DNA from: Bacillota bacterium
Lineage (GTDB): Bacteria > Bacillota > Clostridia > Tissierellales > MES13
Direction: 5' to 3'
DNA: 59,939 nucleotides
Assembly (NCBI GenBank): GCA_009711765.1
Contig: VEND01000054.1
Span: 1-59,939 of the forward strand
Numbering within the stretch: position 1 is the first letter of the stretch; each line of letters begins with the position of its first letter. The notes beneath the pieces were generated by a model. It saw nothing but the letters and a program-made list of their open reading frames with translations, was not told the origin of the DNA and did not search any database. The translations under genes were made by a program, and so were the position numbers. Shown here piece by piece: positions 32,508-42,322 of this stretch.

Positions 32508-33189
32508 ATACTTCGTCTATAGTAACAAATTTATATCCTTCTTTTTTAAGTTTAGGAATAACTATCTCTAAAGCTTTTAAAACATTAACTGGAGTATCTT
32601 TTTTACCATTACAATCATGTAAAACTATTATATCTCCGTTTCTAATGTCTTTTAATAATCTATTTATTATATCTTCACTACTAGTACTTTTTTTCCAATC
32701 CTTTGCATTTTTATTCCAAAGTATTGTCTTTAAATGATATTTATTTGCATAGTATTTAGTTAGTAAATTAAAAGTTCCCCATGGTGGTCTAAAATATTTC
32801 ACATTTTCACCTAGTTTATTAAAAGTCTTTATGGAATTATAAAAATCTTTTTTAGTTTTATTAGGTAAACTTAACCATGCACTTTTATGATTATAAGAAT
32901 GTAATCCTATATTATGTCCATCCTTTATTATCTTTTGGAAAACTCCCTCATTTTTAAATGTTCTTTCTGCTACAAGAAAAAAAGTACATTTAACATTATT
33001 CCTTTTTAGTATTTTTAATAATTCTAATGTATATCTACTATCTGGCCCATCATCGAAGGTAAGAGCAATCTCTTTTTCTTTGGTATTAAATTTTTTTATC
33101 ACTGATTTCGAAAGGTTTCTATTATAAAAATTAGGAACTATAGTATATATTATCGAAACAACTAATGTTGATATAAATAAAGCATTCAC
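32479..33189 (-). CDS. Polysaccharide deacetylase with N-terminal anchor
   Basis: 236 aa. One N-terminal hydrophobic helix, then a NodB domain: ALTFDDGPDSRYT (motif 1), GLHSYNHKSAW (zinc His region), YFRPPWGTFN (motif 3), WNKNAKDWKKST and IIVLHDCNG (motif 5). All catalytic positions look intact. Probably a peptidoglycan or envelope-sugar N-deacetylase. Third gene of the envelope operon; 16 nt follow the glycosyltransferase gene. SD GGAAGATG is modest. Confidence 0.9.
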   Translation of the reverse strand: MNALFISTLVVSIIYTIVPNFYNRNLSKSVIKKFNTKEKEIALTFDDGPDSRYTLELLKILKRNNVKCTFFLVAERTFKNEGVFQKIIKDGHNIGLHSYNHKSAWLSLPNKTKKDFYNSIKTFNKLGENVKYFRPPWGTFNLLTKYYANKYHLKTILWNKNAKDWKKSTSSEDIINRLLKDIRNGDIIVLHDCNGKKDTPVNVLKALEIVIPKLKKEGYKFVTIDEVFGGVKGEVS

Positions 33190-33205
33190 ACCTTATCATC
33201 TTCCT

Positions 33206-34339
33206 TTATATTATTGATTTCATACTTTTTATATAGTAAAGTTCTAAAATATATTTAGCTAACTTATCTATATTTATATTATTTTGTATATCTAATAGAT
33301 TTTTTCTAACATTTTTTCTATGATCTTTGTCTAATTTAAGTTCTAATATTCTATTTTTAAGCTCATCAGTATCATTTGCCATAGTACCTATTCCATCTTC
33401 TATTATAAACTTGCAATTTTCTATTTCTTGACCTAATAATGGTTTATATACAACTATAGGTAATTTTGTATTTATAGCTTCAAAAAGGGTTACCCCTCCT
33501 GCTTTTGTTACTATAATATTTGATTGACTCATCAAATCTGCAACATTTTCTGTATATCCTAATATTTTTATATTTTTAAAATTTTCTTCTTTAATTAAAG
33601 TATTATATGCCTTTTTATTTTTTCCAGTTAATATAATTGTTTTGACATCTTCTAAATTATCTAACCAATAGTAAAATTCTCTATTCTTTGGTAAAAGGCC
33701 AACTCCTCCACCCATAATAAGTATTACAAAGTCATCCTTTTCAATATTTATCATATTTGGGTGTTTTGCTTTTTCATTTAAAAATTCCTTTCTTACAGGT
33801 ATACCAGTAACCTTTATTTTATCTTTTTTTATCCCTTTTTCATAAAGTCTTTTCTTTATCTTATCTGTAGCTACAAAATATCTATCAGTATGGGGATGAA
33901 TCCATTCCCAACTATCTACTACATCTGTTATACAAGTAATTAATGGTATATCGCTTTTAAACTCTTCCTTAAACTTAGATACAAATTTTGAGCACATAGG
34001 AAATGTTGATATAATTAACTTTGGTTTAGTATCTGCTATATATTGGGCAAATTTTTTTTTATACATATTATAAACTATATTATTAAGCTGTGATTTATCC
34101 TTAGATTTCTTCTTATAATAAAAATAATTATATATTTTGTGTTCATTTTTTATAAGTAGTTCATATCCTTTATATATTCCATCATGCAATTTTGGAGTTA
34201 TCTTTTCAAAAATATCTATAATATTAATTCTTAAATTTTCATCATAGGATTTTAAATGTTCCTTAATTGATTTTGACACTGTTATATGTCCTAAACCAAA
34301 CATAGCTGATAAAATTAATACATCACATTTATTCTCCAT
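33206..34339 (-). CDS. Glycosyltransferase, MGDG-synthase/UgtP family (copy 2)
   Basis: 377 aa from ATG 34339, chosen because SD GGAGAG lies 6 nt upstream; a start 24 nt further up lacks an SD. GT28-type fold: N-terminal lipid-acceptor domain (LSAMFGLGHITVSKSIKEHL) and C-terminal UDP-sugar domain with GGGVGLLPKN and VTKAGGVTLFEAI. It would transfer a hexose to diacylglycerol or a similar membrane lipid. It overlaps the upstream paralogue by 11 nt. The two copies are only moderately similar, so they may add successive sugars. Confidence 0.88.
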   Translation of the reverse strand: MENKCDVLILSAMFGLGHITVSKSIKEHLKSYDENLRINIIDIFEKITPKLHDGIYKGYELLIKNEHKIYNYFYYKKKSKDKSQLNNIVYNMYKKKFAQYIADTKPKLIISTFPMCSKFVSKFKEEFKSDIPLITCITDVVDSWEWIHPHTDRYFVATDKIKKRLYEKGIKKDKIKVTGIPVRKEFLNEKAKHPNMINIEKDDFVILIMGGGVGLLPKNREFYYWLDNLEDVKTIILTGKNKKAYNTLIKEENFKNIKILGYTENVADLMSQSNIIVTKAGGVTLFEAINTKLPIVVYKPLLGQEIENCKFIIEDGIGTMANDTDELKNRILELKLDKDHRKNVRKNLLDIQNNINIDKLAKYILELYYIKSMKSII

Positions 34340-35459
34340 ATAGAACTCTCCATGCAGTGTCATAATCTTTAATTAATTTATTAGATAGTTCAATAATATT
34401 ACCCATAGAATGATTACTAGCTACCTTTTTCATATTATCCCTCATAATATTTAATATTTCTTTATTTGATGTGATTTTATAAATAATATCATTTATATTA
34501 TTTATTTCAGTGACTCTAATAGCCATGTTTGATTTTACTAAATAATCGGCATTCTCTTCTTCCTGTCCTGGAATCATATAAGGTATCAACATAGGTACTT
34601 TTTTTGCTATAGCCTCTGAAGTTGTTAACCCCCCTGGTTTTGTAATAACAATATCTGATTTATCCATTAGTATAGGTATCTTTTTAGTAAATCCATATAT
34701 AATAATTTCTTTATTTTTATATACATTTTTAAATCTTCGTTTTAATCTTTTTTGTAATAATCTATTATTACCACAAACAACTATAACTCTTAGTTTATTT
34801 TTATTATTTACTAAATTTTTTAAAACCTTTTTTATTGACCTTACCCCCATACTTCCTCCCATTAATAATATTGTGAAGGCATCATCGTTTTTATGTACTA
34901 ATTTAGGCTTTAAAAAATCCTTCCTTATAGGAATTCCATAGGAATATATTCTATCCTTAGGTATTCCCCTTTCTATGATACATTCTTTAGTATGGTTACT
35001 TCCTGCTATATATGCATCTACATTTCTATTTACATATGTTTGATGTATATGATAATCAGTTACAATTGATATAAAGGGTATGTGTATTTTATTTTTTTCC
35101 TTTAAACTACCTACTACATTTACAATGAATGGATGAGTAGCTATTATTAAATCCGGATCATTTTTTTTAATTTTTTCATATAAACTTTTTCTAACTAACT
35201 TAGTTAGAATATTAGTAACTTTATCATTTATTCTTTTTTTATCGCTTATCTTATATAATCCTCCATATAATTTAGGTAAATTTTTAGCAAGTACTTTATA
35301 TCCATCAGCAATTAATAAATCTAATATTTTGCTTGTTTCCTTTAATGCATCTACTTTTGTTACATTAAACCCTTGAATTATAAATTCTTCTTCTAAAGAT
35401 GTGGCTGCTTGATTATGGCCTCCCCCAGTGGATGCAGTAAATATTAGTACTTTTTTCAA
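34329..35459 (-). CDS. Glycosyltransferase, MGDG-synthase/UgtP family (copy 1)
   Basis: 376 aa, first gene of the envelope operon. FTASTGGGHNQAATSLEEEF at the N-terminus is the acceptor-side glycine loop of MGDG synthases; ATHPFIVNVVGSL and SIVTDYHIHQTYV follow; the donor site has LLMGGSMGVRSIKKVL and ITKPGGLTTSEAIAK. Probably a processive or single-step diacylglycerol glucosyltransferase supplying membrane glycolipids. Ribosome site GGGGGG is a few bases upstream of ATG. Confidence 0.9.
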   Translation of the reverse strand: MKKVLIFTASTGGGHNQAATSLEEEFIIQGFNVTKVDALKETSKILDLLIADGYKVLAKNLPKLYGGLYKISDKKRINDKVTNILTKLVRKSLYEKIKKNDPDLIIATHPFIVNVVGSLKEKNKIHIPFISIVTDYHIHQTYVNRNVDAYIAGSNHTKECIIERGIPKDRIYSYGIPIRKDFLKPKLVHKNDDAFTILLMGGSMGVRSIKKVLKNLVNNKNKLRVIVVCGNNRLLQKRLKRRFKNVYKNKEIIIYGFTKKIPILMDKSDIVITKPGGLTTSEAIAKKVPMLIPYMIPGQEEENADYLVKSNMAIRVTEINNINDIIYKITSNKEILNIMRDNMKKVASNHSMGNIIELSNKLIKDYDTAWRVLYGE

Positions 35460-35645
35460 TGTATTCCCCCCTTAGTTCATGCCTTCAATAACATTATAAG
35501 ATACTAATATTAAGACAATATTAAATATAAGTCATACCTTATATATACATTGTAAGTATATTATACCATTAATTCCAATTATATTTATTGTTTTTTTACC
35601 CTAAAATTTTTTATTTACAAAAGTTTAGACGAATTAAGTATGAAA

Positions 35646-35661
35646 AATACTTCAAAGTATT
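35646..35661. promoter_or_regulatory. Palindromic operator candidate upstream of degV
   Basis: AATACTT (35646-35652), CA, AAGTATT (35655-35661): 7-bp arms with a 2-nt centre, 90 bp before the degV start in a 290-bp AT-rich spacer between divergent operons. The shape suits a MarR/FabT-type repressor of lipid genes, but no regulator is encoded nearby. The rest of 35460-35750 shows only AT-rich promoter-like sequence. Confidence 0.4.
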
Positions 35662-35750
35662 GTAAATATATACTTGTTAGTTTTTTGTTTGCATTAATTC
35701 TAATTTTTACTATATTATATAATAAAGATAACTTTTTATAGGAGGTAATT

Positions 35751-36572
35751 ATGAGTATAAATATAATAGCCGATAGTGGTTGTGACTTAAATAATGAAAT
35801 AAGAAAGAAACTTAACTTATCTATTGTTCCATTAACAATTGAATTAAATAACAGCGAATTTTTAGATGATTCTAATCTTAATATGAAAAAGTTTCTAAAT
35901 TTTATGAAAAAAAGCCCTACCGCTCCAAAAACTGCTAGCCCTTCACCTATAAAATTTATTAATAATTTTAGTAAATCAGATACTAATTTGGTTGTAACTT
36001 TATCATCAAAAATAAGTAGTACATATAATAATGCTATACTTGCAAAGGATAGTGATAATAGTTCTGTACATGTTTTTGACTCATTAAGTGCATCAGTTGG
36101 AGAAACCTTAGTTTGCTTAAAAATTAATGAACTTTATAATAAAAATATGACTACTCCTAATATAGTAAAAAAAGTTAATGACTATATTAATGAAATGGAA
36201 ACATTCTTTTTATTAGATTCTTTAGATAACTTAATAAAATCAGGAAGAGTTAATAAAATAAAAGGTAAACTAGCATCAATTTTATCCATAAGACCTATAA
36301 TGGGAGCTACTGAAGAAGGTACAATTAAATTAATTGAAAAAGCAAGAGGTAAGAAAAAATCCTTTAAAAGACTTATAGACTTAATAGGAGAAAAGGGTGA
36401 TAACCTAGAAGAGAAGATTCTTGGTATAGCCCATTGTAATTGCCTAGACAAGGCTAAAAAATTAAAAGAAGAAGCAATAAGAAATTATAATTTTAAAGAT
36501 GTTATTATTGTAAAAATGGGAGGAGTAATATCATCTTATGCAAATGAAAATGGCATATTAATAGCTTTTTAA
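35751..36572 (+). CDS. DegV/FakB family fatty-acid-binding protein
   Basis: 273 aa. DegV fold with IIADSGCDLNNEI at the N-terminus, a SPSPIKF loop (fatty-acid carboxylate contact), TLSSKISSTYNNA, and FLLDSLDNLIKSGRVNKIKG in the middle. FakB proteins present host or medium fatty acids to the FakA kinase for phospholipid synthesis; no fakA gene is here. SD TAGGAGG precedes ATG. Monocistronic. Confidence 0.9.
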   Translation: MSINIIADSGCDLNNEIRKKLNLSIVPLTIELNNSEFLDDSNLNMKKFLNFMKKSPTAPKTASPSPIKFINNFSKSDTNLVVTLSSKISSTYNNAILAKDSDNSSVHVFDSLSASVGETLVCLKINELYNKNMTTPNIVKKVNDYINEMETFFLLDSLDNLIKSGRVNKIKGKLASILSIRPIMGATEEGTIKLIEKARGKKKSFKRLIDLIGEKGDNLEEKILGIAHCNCLDKAKKLKEEAIRNYNFKDVIIVKMGGVISSYANENGILIAF

Positions 36573-36580
36573 ATAGTTAT

Positions 36581-36600
36581 AGCACCCAAAGTTGGGTGCT
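36581..36600. terminator. Bidirectional terminator
   Basis: AGCACCCAA (36581-36589) pairs with TTGGGTGCT (36592-36600), T-rich on both sides, between convergent degV and the SLH gene. Confidence 0.9.
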
Positions 36601-36602
36601 TT

Positions 36603-39005
36603 TTATTTAATAAAATTTAACTTTTCTAATAATCTTTTAATAACTGCTACACTTTCAGCCCTTGTAGCGCTTTTATTAGGATAGAATTTATCGTTACCAT
36701 AACCTTTCATTAAACCACTTTTAATAACAAAACTCACTTCATCTTTTGCCCAATGATTTATGTTATTAAAGTCTGAGTAATTTATACTTTTCCCATCCAT
36801 ATTTTCCATATCAAATAATTTTGAAGTTCTATATATAATGACAGCCATTTCCTCTCTTGTAATAAACTCATTTGGTTTAAATAAATCCTTTGAATATCCC
36901 TTTATTAAGCCAAAGGATACCCCTCTATTAACTGGATTATAAAACCAATCACTTTTATTTATATCCTTAAATGTCAAATGTATATCATTACTGTTTATCC
37001 CTAGGGCTCTTACTAGTATTGTAATAAATTCTGACCTTGTAATATTAACATCTGGATAAAACTTTTCATCATCTTTCCCCTTTAATATATATTTAGATTT
37101 AAATAGATTAATTTCATTATTAGCCCAATGTTTTTTTATATCATTAAATGTTTTATTACTTTCTATTAATGTATATATACCACTTCCATTTATTTGTAAG
37201 TTAAAAAAATCTACTTGTTCATTTAAGTATTTAATAGGTACATGTTCAGAATTATTACCCAAATTTATCCCTACTATATTTTCAAAATTATCATCAACTG
37301 AAACTTTAAAATTAATATAGCCTTTACCTATACTCTTAATTTTCTTTGAAGTTTTATTTCTATTAATTCTAATATCTAATTTAAAGGGAGCTATTATACC
37401 TTCATCTTCTTTTATATTATTTTGTATTTCTATAGATATATTACTATCCTTAATGTTTGGATACTTTCTAATTGCATCAAATTCATCTATAGGAAGTTCT
37501 ATATTATAATTAGCAGTCTTTATTATTATTTTCTTATCACTTTTATCATATAATTTTAGAAAGCTGCTTCCAGGTATATTTATCATAAGTTTATTATTAA
37601 ATTCACATTCTAAATTATATTTTGTTATTTTAGTTCCCACTTTATCTAGTAACGTATTAAATAACATTTCATTAAATAATACTATATCACCTGTTTTAAT
37701 ATCTTTATTATAATTTTCAACTTTTTTAGTTACAAAGCCTAAATCAACAGAATTTTCCTCACTTAAATTAAATTCCTTTAAATACTTATTTAGCTTCTTA
37801 AATTTATTTACAGATATTTTTTTCATATTCTTATTAACAATATCAAAATCTATATTTTCTGCCTTCGGAGTAACTGCTATAAAAATAGTCTTATCTTCTA
37901 TTTCTTTGGGTAAATTTTTTAATACAAATTTGTTTTCTTTAATGACTTCTTCATTTAATCTAGTTAACTTATTATTATCATAAATCTCAGAACCTACTTT
38001 ATACCACAAATTATATCCCTGTGTATTTGTTATTTTATCCCATGTAAAAATCCAATGACCATAATCATTTATATATATTTTTAATGTTTCATTGAGTTTT
38101 GGGTCTATATCATATAATGAACTATACTTAAATATTTTTTTATTTTCTTCATTATAAAGGTAGATGTTTTCTTTATCATCCATTAATACTAACCTAGTTT
38201 TATCTGGCAATGTACTAATCTTTTTATTTGTTTTAATATCAAATATAGAGAATTCTGTAAACAAAAATCCCTTATCAGCATAAATAGAGTTCCCTTTATA
38301 ATATCCTACTCTATTATTTAAATCATTTAATGTTGAGCTTTTCTTATTATATATTATATAATCCCCACTAATGTGGACTCCCTTATCAGGATATAATATA
38401 CTTTCTGTACTCTTTAATATCTCATAACTATTTGTATCCATTGCATATAATTTACTATTACTATTACCAGATTCTGCAATATAAAGCACTTTTTTAGATC
38501 TATCTAATACAATATCTGGATCATAGAAACTTTTTTCTGTTTTTTTCTTTATATCATTTTCCATTTCATAGATATTTATTTTTTTAAAACTTTCTTTATT
38601 CTCTATATAAAATATTTTTTTATTAGCTATTTCAATTTTTTCTGGGTTTCCTTGGATATTTATTTCTTTAATTTTTGATTTATTCTTAGTATCAAAAACA
38701 ACTATCTTTTTTGTATTTTCAAATGCTATATATATTTTATTTTCATAAACCTTTATATCTATAGGTTTTTCTTTTAGTTCTTTTGTATTTAATATTTTAA
38801 AATCATTACTATCTATAACTATAAGTTCACTATTTTGTTTGTTTATTGCATAAATATTATCATGATTATTATCATAAACCCAACTATTAATGTGGGTATC
38901 TAACTTAATATTTGTAACTTCATTAGCTTTTGCTACACTCATGTTACTAAACGTTATCAAAATGGATATAATATAGATAATTACACTACTTTTATTTATT
39001 TTCAC
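36603..39005 (-). CDS. Secreted surface protein with beta-propeller-like N-terminus and three SLH domains
   Basis: 800 aa. Signal peptide (about 1-27, ending SVAKANEV). Residues about 30-310 carry repeating strands such as NKIYIAFENTKKIVVFD and NKKIFYIENKE, like a YncE-type beta propeller. A fibronectin-III-like stretch (about 315-390) and an all-beta region follow. The C-terminus has three S-layer homology domains (about 625-795; e.g. DIKKHWANNEINLFKSKYIL and DINKSDWFYNPVNRGVSFGL), which bind secondary cell-wall polymer. A surface anchor for an unknown ligand. Monocistronic. Confidence 0.85.
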   Translation of the reverse strand: MKINKSSVIIYIISILITFSNMSVAKANEVTNIKLDTHINSWVYDNNHDNIYAINKQNSELIVIDSNDFKILNTKELKEKPIDIKVYENKIYIAFENTKKIVVFDTKNKSKIKEINIQGNPEKIEIANKKIFYIENKESFKKINIYEMENDIKKKTEKSFYDPDIVLDRSKKVLYIAESGNSNSKLYAMDTNSYEILKSTESILYPDKGVHISGDYIIYNKKSSTLNDLNNRVGYYKGNSIYADKGFLFTEFSIFDIKTNKKISTLPDKTRLVLMDDKENIYLYNEENKKIFKYSSLYDIDPKLNETLKIYINDYGHWIFTWDKITNTQGYNLWYKVGSEIYDNNKLTRLNEEVIKENKFVLKNLPKEIEDKTIFIAVTPKAENIDFDIVNKNMKKISVNKFKKLNKYLKEFNLSEENSVDLGFVTKKVENYNKDIKTGDIVLFNEMLFNTLLDKVGTKITKYNLECEFNNKLMINIPGSSFLKLYDKSDKKIIIKTANYNIELPIDEFDAIRKYPNIKDSNISIEIQNNIKEDEGIIAPFKLDIRINRNKTSKKIKSIGKGYINFKVSVDDNFENIVGINLGNNSEHVPIKYLNEQVDFFNLQINGSGIYTLIESNKTFNDIKKHWANNEINLFKSKYILKGKDDEKFYPDVNITRSEFITILVRALGINSNDIHLTFKDINKSDWFYNPVNRGVSFGLIKGYSKDLFKPNEFITREEMAVIIYRTSKLFDMENMDGKSINYSDFNNINHWAKDEVSFVIKSGLMKGYGNDKFYPNKSATRAESVAVIKRLLEKLNFIK

Positions 39006-39118
39006 TATTTTACCCCTTTCTTAATTTAAAATATCCTACATTATAATTATAAACTAAAAAATAGTATATTTGTTAATTGTCATCTTTTCTTAATATTAAA
39101 TTTTTTATAAAAATAGAA

Positions 39119-39136
39119 AGTTATCCTTTTAAAAGG
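39119..39136 (-). terminator. Hairpin after the carbonic anhydrase remnant
   Basis: TATCCTTTT (39119-39127) pairs with AAAAGGATA (39128-39136). On the minus strand it lies 45 nt beyond the remnant stop and is followed by a T-rich stretch. The rest of 39006-39181 is AT-rich without genes. Confidence 0.5.
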
Positions 39137-39181
39137 ATAGCTAAAAAATACATGACTATTATATTCTCTAAATTTATAAAA

Positions 39182-39526
39182 TTACTCTAATATATCAACG
39201 CGTCCACTATCTATATTATAAAATCCACCTAAAATTTTTAAATCCTCCCTGGCTAGTTTACTTATAACAGGCTCTGATTTCTTTAGTTTTTCAACTACCA
39301 ATTTAACATCTATAATATTTCCTGCTACCCTTACAATAAATAAATCGCCAAGTCCCTGTTCAAATATAATTTCTAGGGGAACCCTTGAATCAGAACATGA
39401 CAATACTAAAGCAAAAGGTTCTTGTACCTTTAATCTTTTAGACGTGACTCTCTATCAACATTTTGTCTTTTCATATTACCACTTACAAACCTATCATTTC
39501 CCTTTATAAGTTTTTTAAAGCATTTG
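39182..39526 (-). pseudogene. Broken beta-carbonic anhydrase
   Basis: The minus strand encodes KKLIKGNDRFVSGNMKRQ in one frame, then after a one-base shift near 39433 continues as [20 protein letters not shown] and FVRVAGN-type sequence (zinc ligand Cys and the Asp-Arg pair). It then jumps from AGNIID straight to the C-terminal [14 protein letters not shown] and [15 protein letters not shown], lacking roughly 70 residues including the GHxxCG zinc-ligand loop. There is no ATG at the expected start. A frameshift, an internal deletion and a lost start make it a clear pseudogene. Confidence 0.85.
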
Positions 39527-39698
39527 TACTTATCAGTAGTTCTCTCCTTTTTAATCTTTATATTATTTTAACCTATTTTTTAAAAAGTGAATTATATATT
39601 AATTATAATTTACAATATCCTATGTAATTATTTGGTTATATTTCAATTTTAATGTTATAATTTAATATATAATTACATTAAGAAAGTGAGGAATGAAA

Positions 39699-40385
39699 AT
39701 GAAAACAAAAATACTTCTAGTTGAAGATGATCAAGCTTTATCAATGGGAGTTAGTTTCTCATTAGAAAGGGAAGGCTATGAAATTACATTAGCAAAAAAC
39801 TTTTCTATAGGAAAAGAAAAGTTTAATAAAGATGAATATGATTTAATTATATTAGATGTTACACTTCCCGATGGAAATGGCTTTGATTTATGTAAATATA
39901 TTAGAAATAAATGTGATGTGCCCATAATATTTTTAACTGCTAAAGATGAAGAAATTAATATTGTATTAGGCCTTGATATAGGTGGAGATGATTACATAAC
40001 TAAACCCTTTAGATTAAAAGAATTTATATCTAGGGTTAATGCAATTTTAAGAAGAACTTCTAAAACAAAAAAAATCACATCAAGAAACTTAAAACTAGAT
40101 TTAAATGAAATGAAGGCTTATAAAAATAATACTCTAATTCAATTAACTCCTGTTGAATTTAAAGTTCTTAATTTATTTATTAAAAATCCAAAACAGGTTT
40201 TAACAAGAAATAACATACTTGAAAAAATATTTGATACTGATGGGGAATTCATTGATAATAATACTCTTTCTGTTTATATTAGAAGACTTAGAGAAAAAAT
40301 TGAAGATGATCCTTCTAACCCAGATTATATATTAACCGTTAGAGGTATAGGTTATAAGTGGAATGAAAAGAGTAAAAAAATCTAA
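39699..40385 (+). CDS. Orphan OmpR-family response regulator
   Basis: 228 aa from ATG 39699 (SD GTGAGG at about 8 nt; an ATG 6 nt upstream is too close to it). Receiver: VEDDQA acidic pocket, phosphoacceptor Asp in ILDVTLPDGNG, Lys in DYITKPFR. C-terminal winged helix with TPVEFKVLNLFI and NNTLSVYIRRLREKIE. No kinase gene follows, since the next gene is convergent, so the partner is elsewhere. Similar orphans belong to VanR-like regulators of envelope stress. Confidence 0.88.
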   Translation: MKTKILLVEDDQALSMGVSFSLEREGYEITLAKNFSIGKEKFNKDEYDLIILDVTLPDGNGFDLCKYIRNKCDVPIIFLTAKDEEINIVLGLDIGGDDYITKPFRLKEFISRVNAILRRTSKTKKITSRNLKLDLNEMKAYKNNTLIQLTPVEFKVLNLFIKNPKQVLTRNNILEKIFDTDGEFIDNNTLSVYIRRLREKIEDDPSNPDYILTVRGIGYKWNEKSKKI

Positions 40386-40395
40386 AGCACTTAAA

Positions 40396-41139
40396 TTATT
40401 TTATACCCGATATTATAGAAAGAATTCCCATTGATATAACTAATATTAAAGTAAGCTTTTTAAATATCTTTTCATCAACCTTATTTCCAAGTTTAATACC
40501 TAATAAAACCCCTATTATTAAAGCAGGAAAAAGTATTATTGTATGATTAATAACATCTTTAGTTATTAATCCTCCAAAAAAATATGTGGGTATTGTTATT
40601 ATATTTAATATTAGAAAATAAGACGTTAAATTTGCTCTGAAAATTTGTTTTTTAACTCCTTGATTTGCTAAAAACAAAATTACTGGTGGTCCACTTAATG
40701 ATACACTTCCATTTAATATACCACTTATTAATCCCACAGGTATATAAGAAATATTCTCTCTTTTACTCTCTATATTTATTTTATAGCCCTTTAACATAGA
40801 AATAGCTGATATAGAAATAATAATTCCTATGACGACTTTTAATGTATTTTCATTTAAAATAAGTAACAAATATGTTCCTAATGGAGTTGATATAATTCCA
40901 GCAATAATTAAATATTTTATTCTTCCTAAATGTACATCTTCCCTTATTTTATATATTATTATAGCGTTAATAACTAAACTATATATAACCAATATTGGAA
41001 CTACTATCTTTATTGGTAAAATAAGTCCTAATAATGGTAATGCTAATAATGAAAATCCAAAGCTTGTCATTCCCTGTATTAAGCCTGATATTAAAATTAT
41101 TACTATTCCTGTTGAAATTATAAAAAATGATATGTCCAT
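40396..41139 (-). CDS. TSUP (TauE/SafE) family transporter
   Basis: 247-aa membrane protein with about eight hydrophobic helices, each half starting with the family motif (GLIQGMTSFGFSLLALPLL and PVGLISGILNGSVSLSGPPV). The family exports or imports sulfur-containing anions such as sulfite, sulfoacetate or thiosulfate. The substrate is not readable. Ribosome site AGGAGGG precedes ATG. No sulfur-metabolism neighbour is present except, loosely, the ApbE gene divergent to it. Confidence 0.88.
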   Translation of the reverse strand: MDISFFIISTGIVIILISGLIQGMTSFGFSLLALPLLGLILPIKIVVPILVIYSLVINAIIIYKIREDVHLGRIKYLIIAGIISTPLGTYLLLILNENTLKVVIGIIISISAISMLKGYKINIESKRENISYIPVGLISGILNGSVSLSGPPVILFLANQGVKKQIFRANLTSYFLILNIITIPTYFFGGLITKDVINHTIILFPALIIGVLLGIKLGNKVDEKIFKKLTLILVISMGILSIISGIK

Positions 41140-41248
41140 ATAATCCCTCCTCTTTTAATTACAAATACTACTATATCATAAAATATATTTTAATAGTCAA
41201 AAATCTTTGTTATAATTATACTATTAAATATATAATTGGAGGCAAAAT

Positions 41249-42286
41249 ATGACTCATAGAAATATATCAAAAATCTCAGTATTACTATTACTATTTATTT
41301 TTATTTTTTCAGGCTGTTCTAATAAAAAAATAAGTGAACCAAAATCTAAAACAAACTTTTTACTAGGTACTGTTATAACTTTAAAAATATATGATAATCC
41401 AAAGGATGAAATATTCACTAAATCCTTTGATAGAATAAAAGATATTGAAAATAAAATGAGTATTAATATTGATAATAGTGAAGTAATTAAAATAAATGAA
41501 AATGCAGGCAAAAATTATACAAAGGTATCTAATGACACTTTTAATGTGATAAATAAGGGGAAGTATTATTCTAAGCTTTCTAATGGTAATTTTGATATTA
41601 CCATAGGTTCATTGGTTAAACTTTGGAACATAGGTACAGAGGATGCTAAAGTTCCAACAGAAAACCAAATTAATTTAAAACTTCCCTTAATAAATTATAA
41701 AAATATTACTCTATTGGAGAAGGAAAATAAAGTAAAATTAGAAAAAAAAGATATGATTTTAGACCTTGGTGGAATAGCTAAAGGATATGCAGCCGATGAA
41801 GTATCTAATATACTTGAAAATAATGATGTTCATCATGCAATTATAAACCTTGGGGGTAACATTTATGTCCATGGTAGTAAAGTAGATGGCACTCCTTGGA
41901 AAATAGGAATCCAAAATCCCTTTGAACCTAGGGGAGATTATATAGGAATAGTAAAAACTAAAAATAAATCTATAGTTACTTCAGGTATATATGAAAGATA
42001 CTTTGAAGAAAATGGTAAAAGATATCATCACATTTTAGATCCATCAACTGGATACCCTGTTAGAAATAATTTAGCAGGCGTCTCTATTATAGCCGATAAA
42101 TCTATAGATGCAGATGCTTTATCTACAGTTCTTTTTTCAATGGGACTTAAAGAAGGTAAAAAATTAGCCGAAACCCTTGATGGAGTAGATGCTGTTTTTA
42201 TAACAAAGGATAAATCAGTTCATATTACAAATAATCTTAAAAACAACTTTAAACTCACAAATAATGATTTTAAGAATATAAAATAA
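41249..42286 (+). CDS. apbE: FAD:protein FMN transferase (ApbE), lipoprotein
   Basis: 345 aa. Signal peptide with lipobox FSGCSN (lipidated Cys near 23). ApbE motifs: NFLLGTVITLKIYD, the SKLSNGNFDITIGSLVKLWN stretch, DLGGIAKGYAADE (FAD site) and HHILDPSTGYPVRN. It covalently attaches FMN to threonines of Rnf/Nqr subunits and related flavoproteins outside the membrane. No rnf genes are in the window. SD GGAGG precedes ATG. Ends in a terminator. Confidence 0.93.
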   Translation: MTHRNISKISVLLLLFIFIFSGCSNKKISEPKSKTNFLLGTVITLKIYDNPKDEIFTKSFDRIKDIENKMSINIDNSEVIKINENAGKNYTKVSNDTFNVINKGKYYSKLSNGNFDITIGSLVKLWNIGTEDAKVPTENQINLKLPLINYKNITLLEKENKVKLEKKDMILDLGGIAKGYAADEVSNILENNDVHHAIINLGGNIYVHGSKVDGTPWKIGIQNPFEPRGDYIGIVKTKNKSIVTSGIYERYFEENGKRYHHILDPSTGYPVRNNLAGVSIIADKSIDADALSTVLFSMGLKEGKKLAETLDGVDAVFITKDKSVHITNNLKNNFKLTNNDFKNIK

Positions 42287-42300
42287 CCCCAATTGGGGTT
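42285..42300 (+). terminator. Terminator of apbE
   Basis: AACCCC and GGGGTT (42285-42300) with AATT between, followed by ATTTTTC. Confidence 0.85.
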
Positions 42301-42322
42301 ATTTTTCATTGTTTAATTAAAA

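Noticed and set aside
39182-39403. Intact-looking 73-codon carbonic anhydrase
   Set aside because: Only a fusion of the two ends of the enzyme; a zinc-ligand loop is missing and the upstream part is out of frame.
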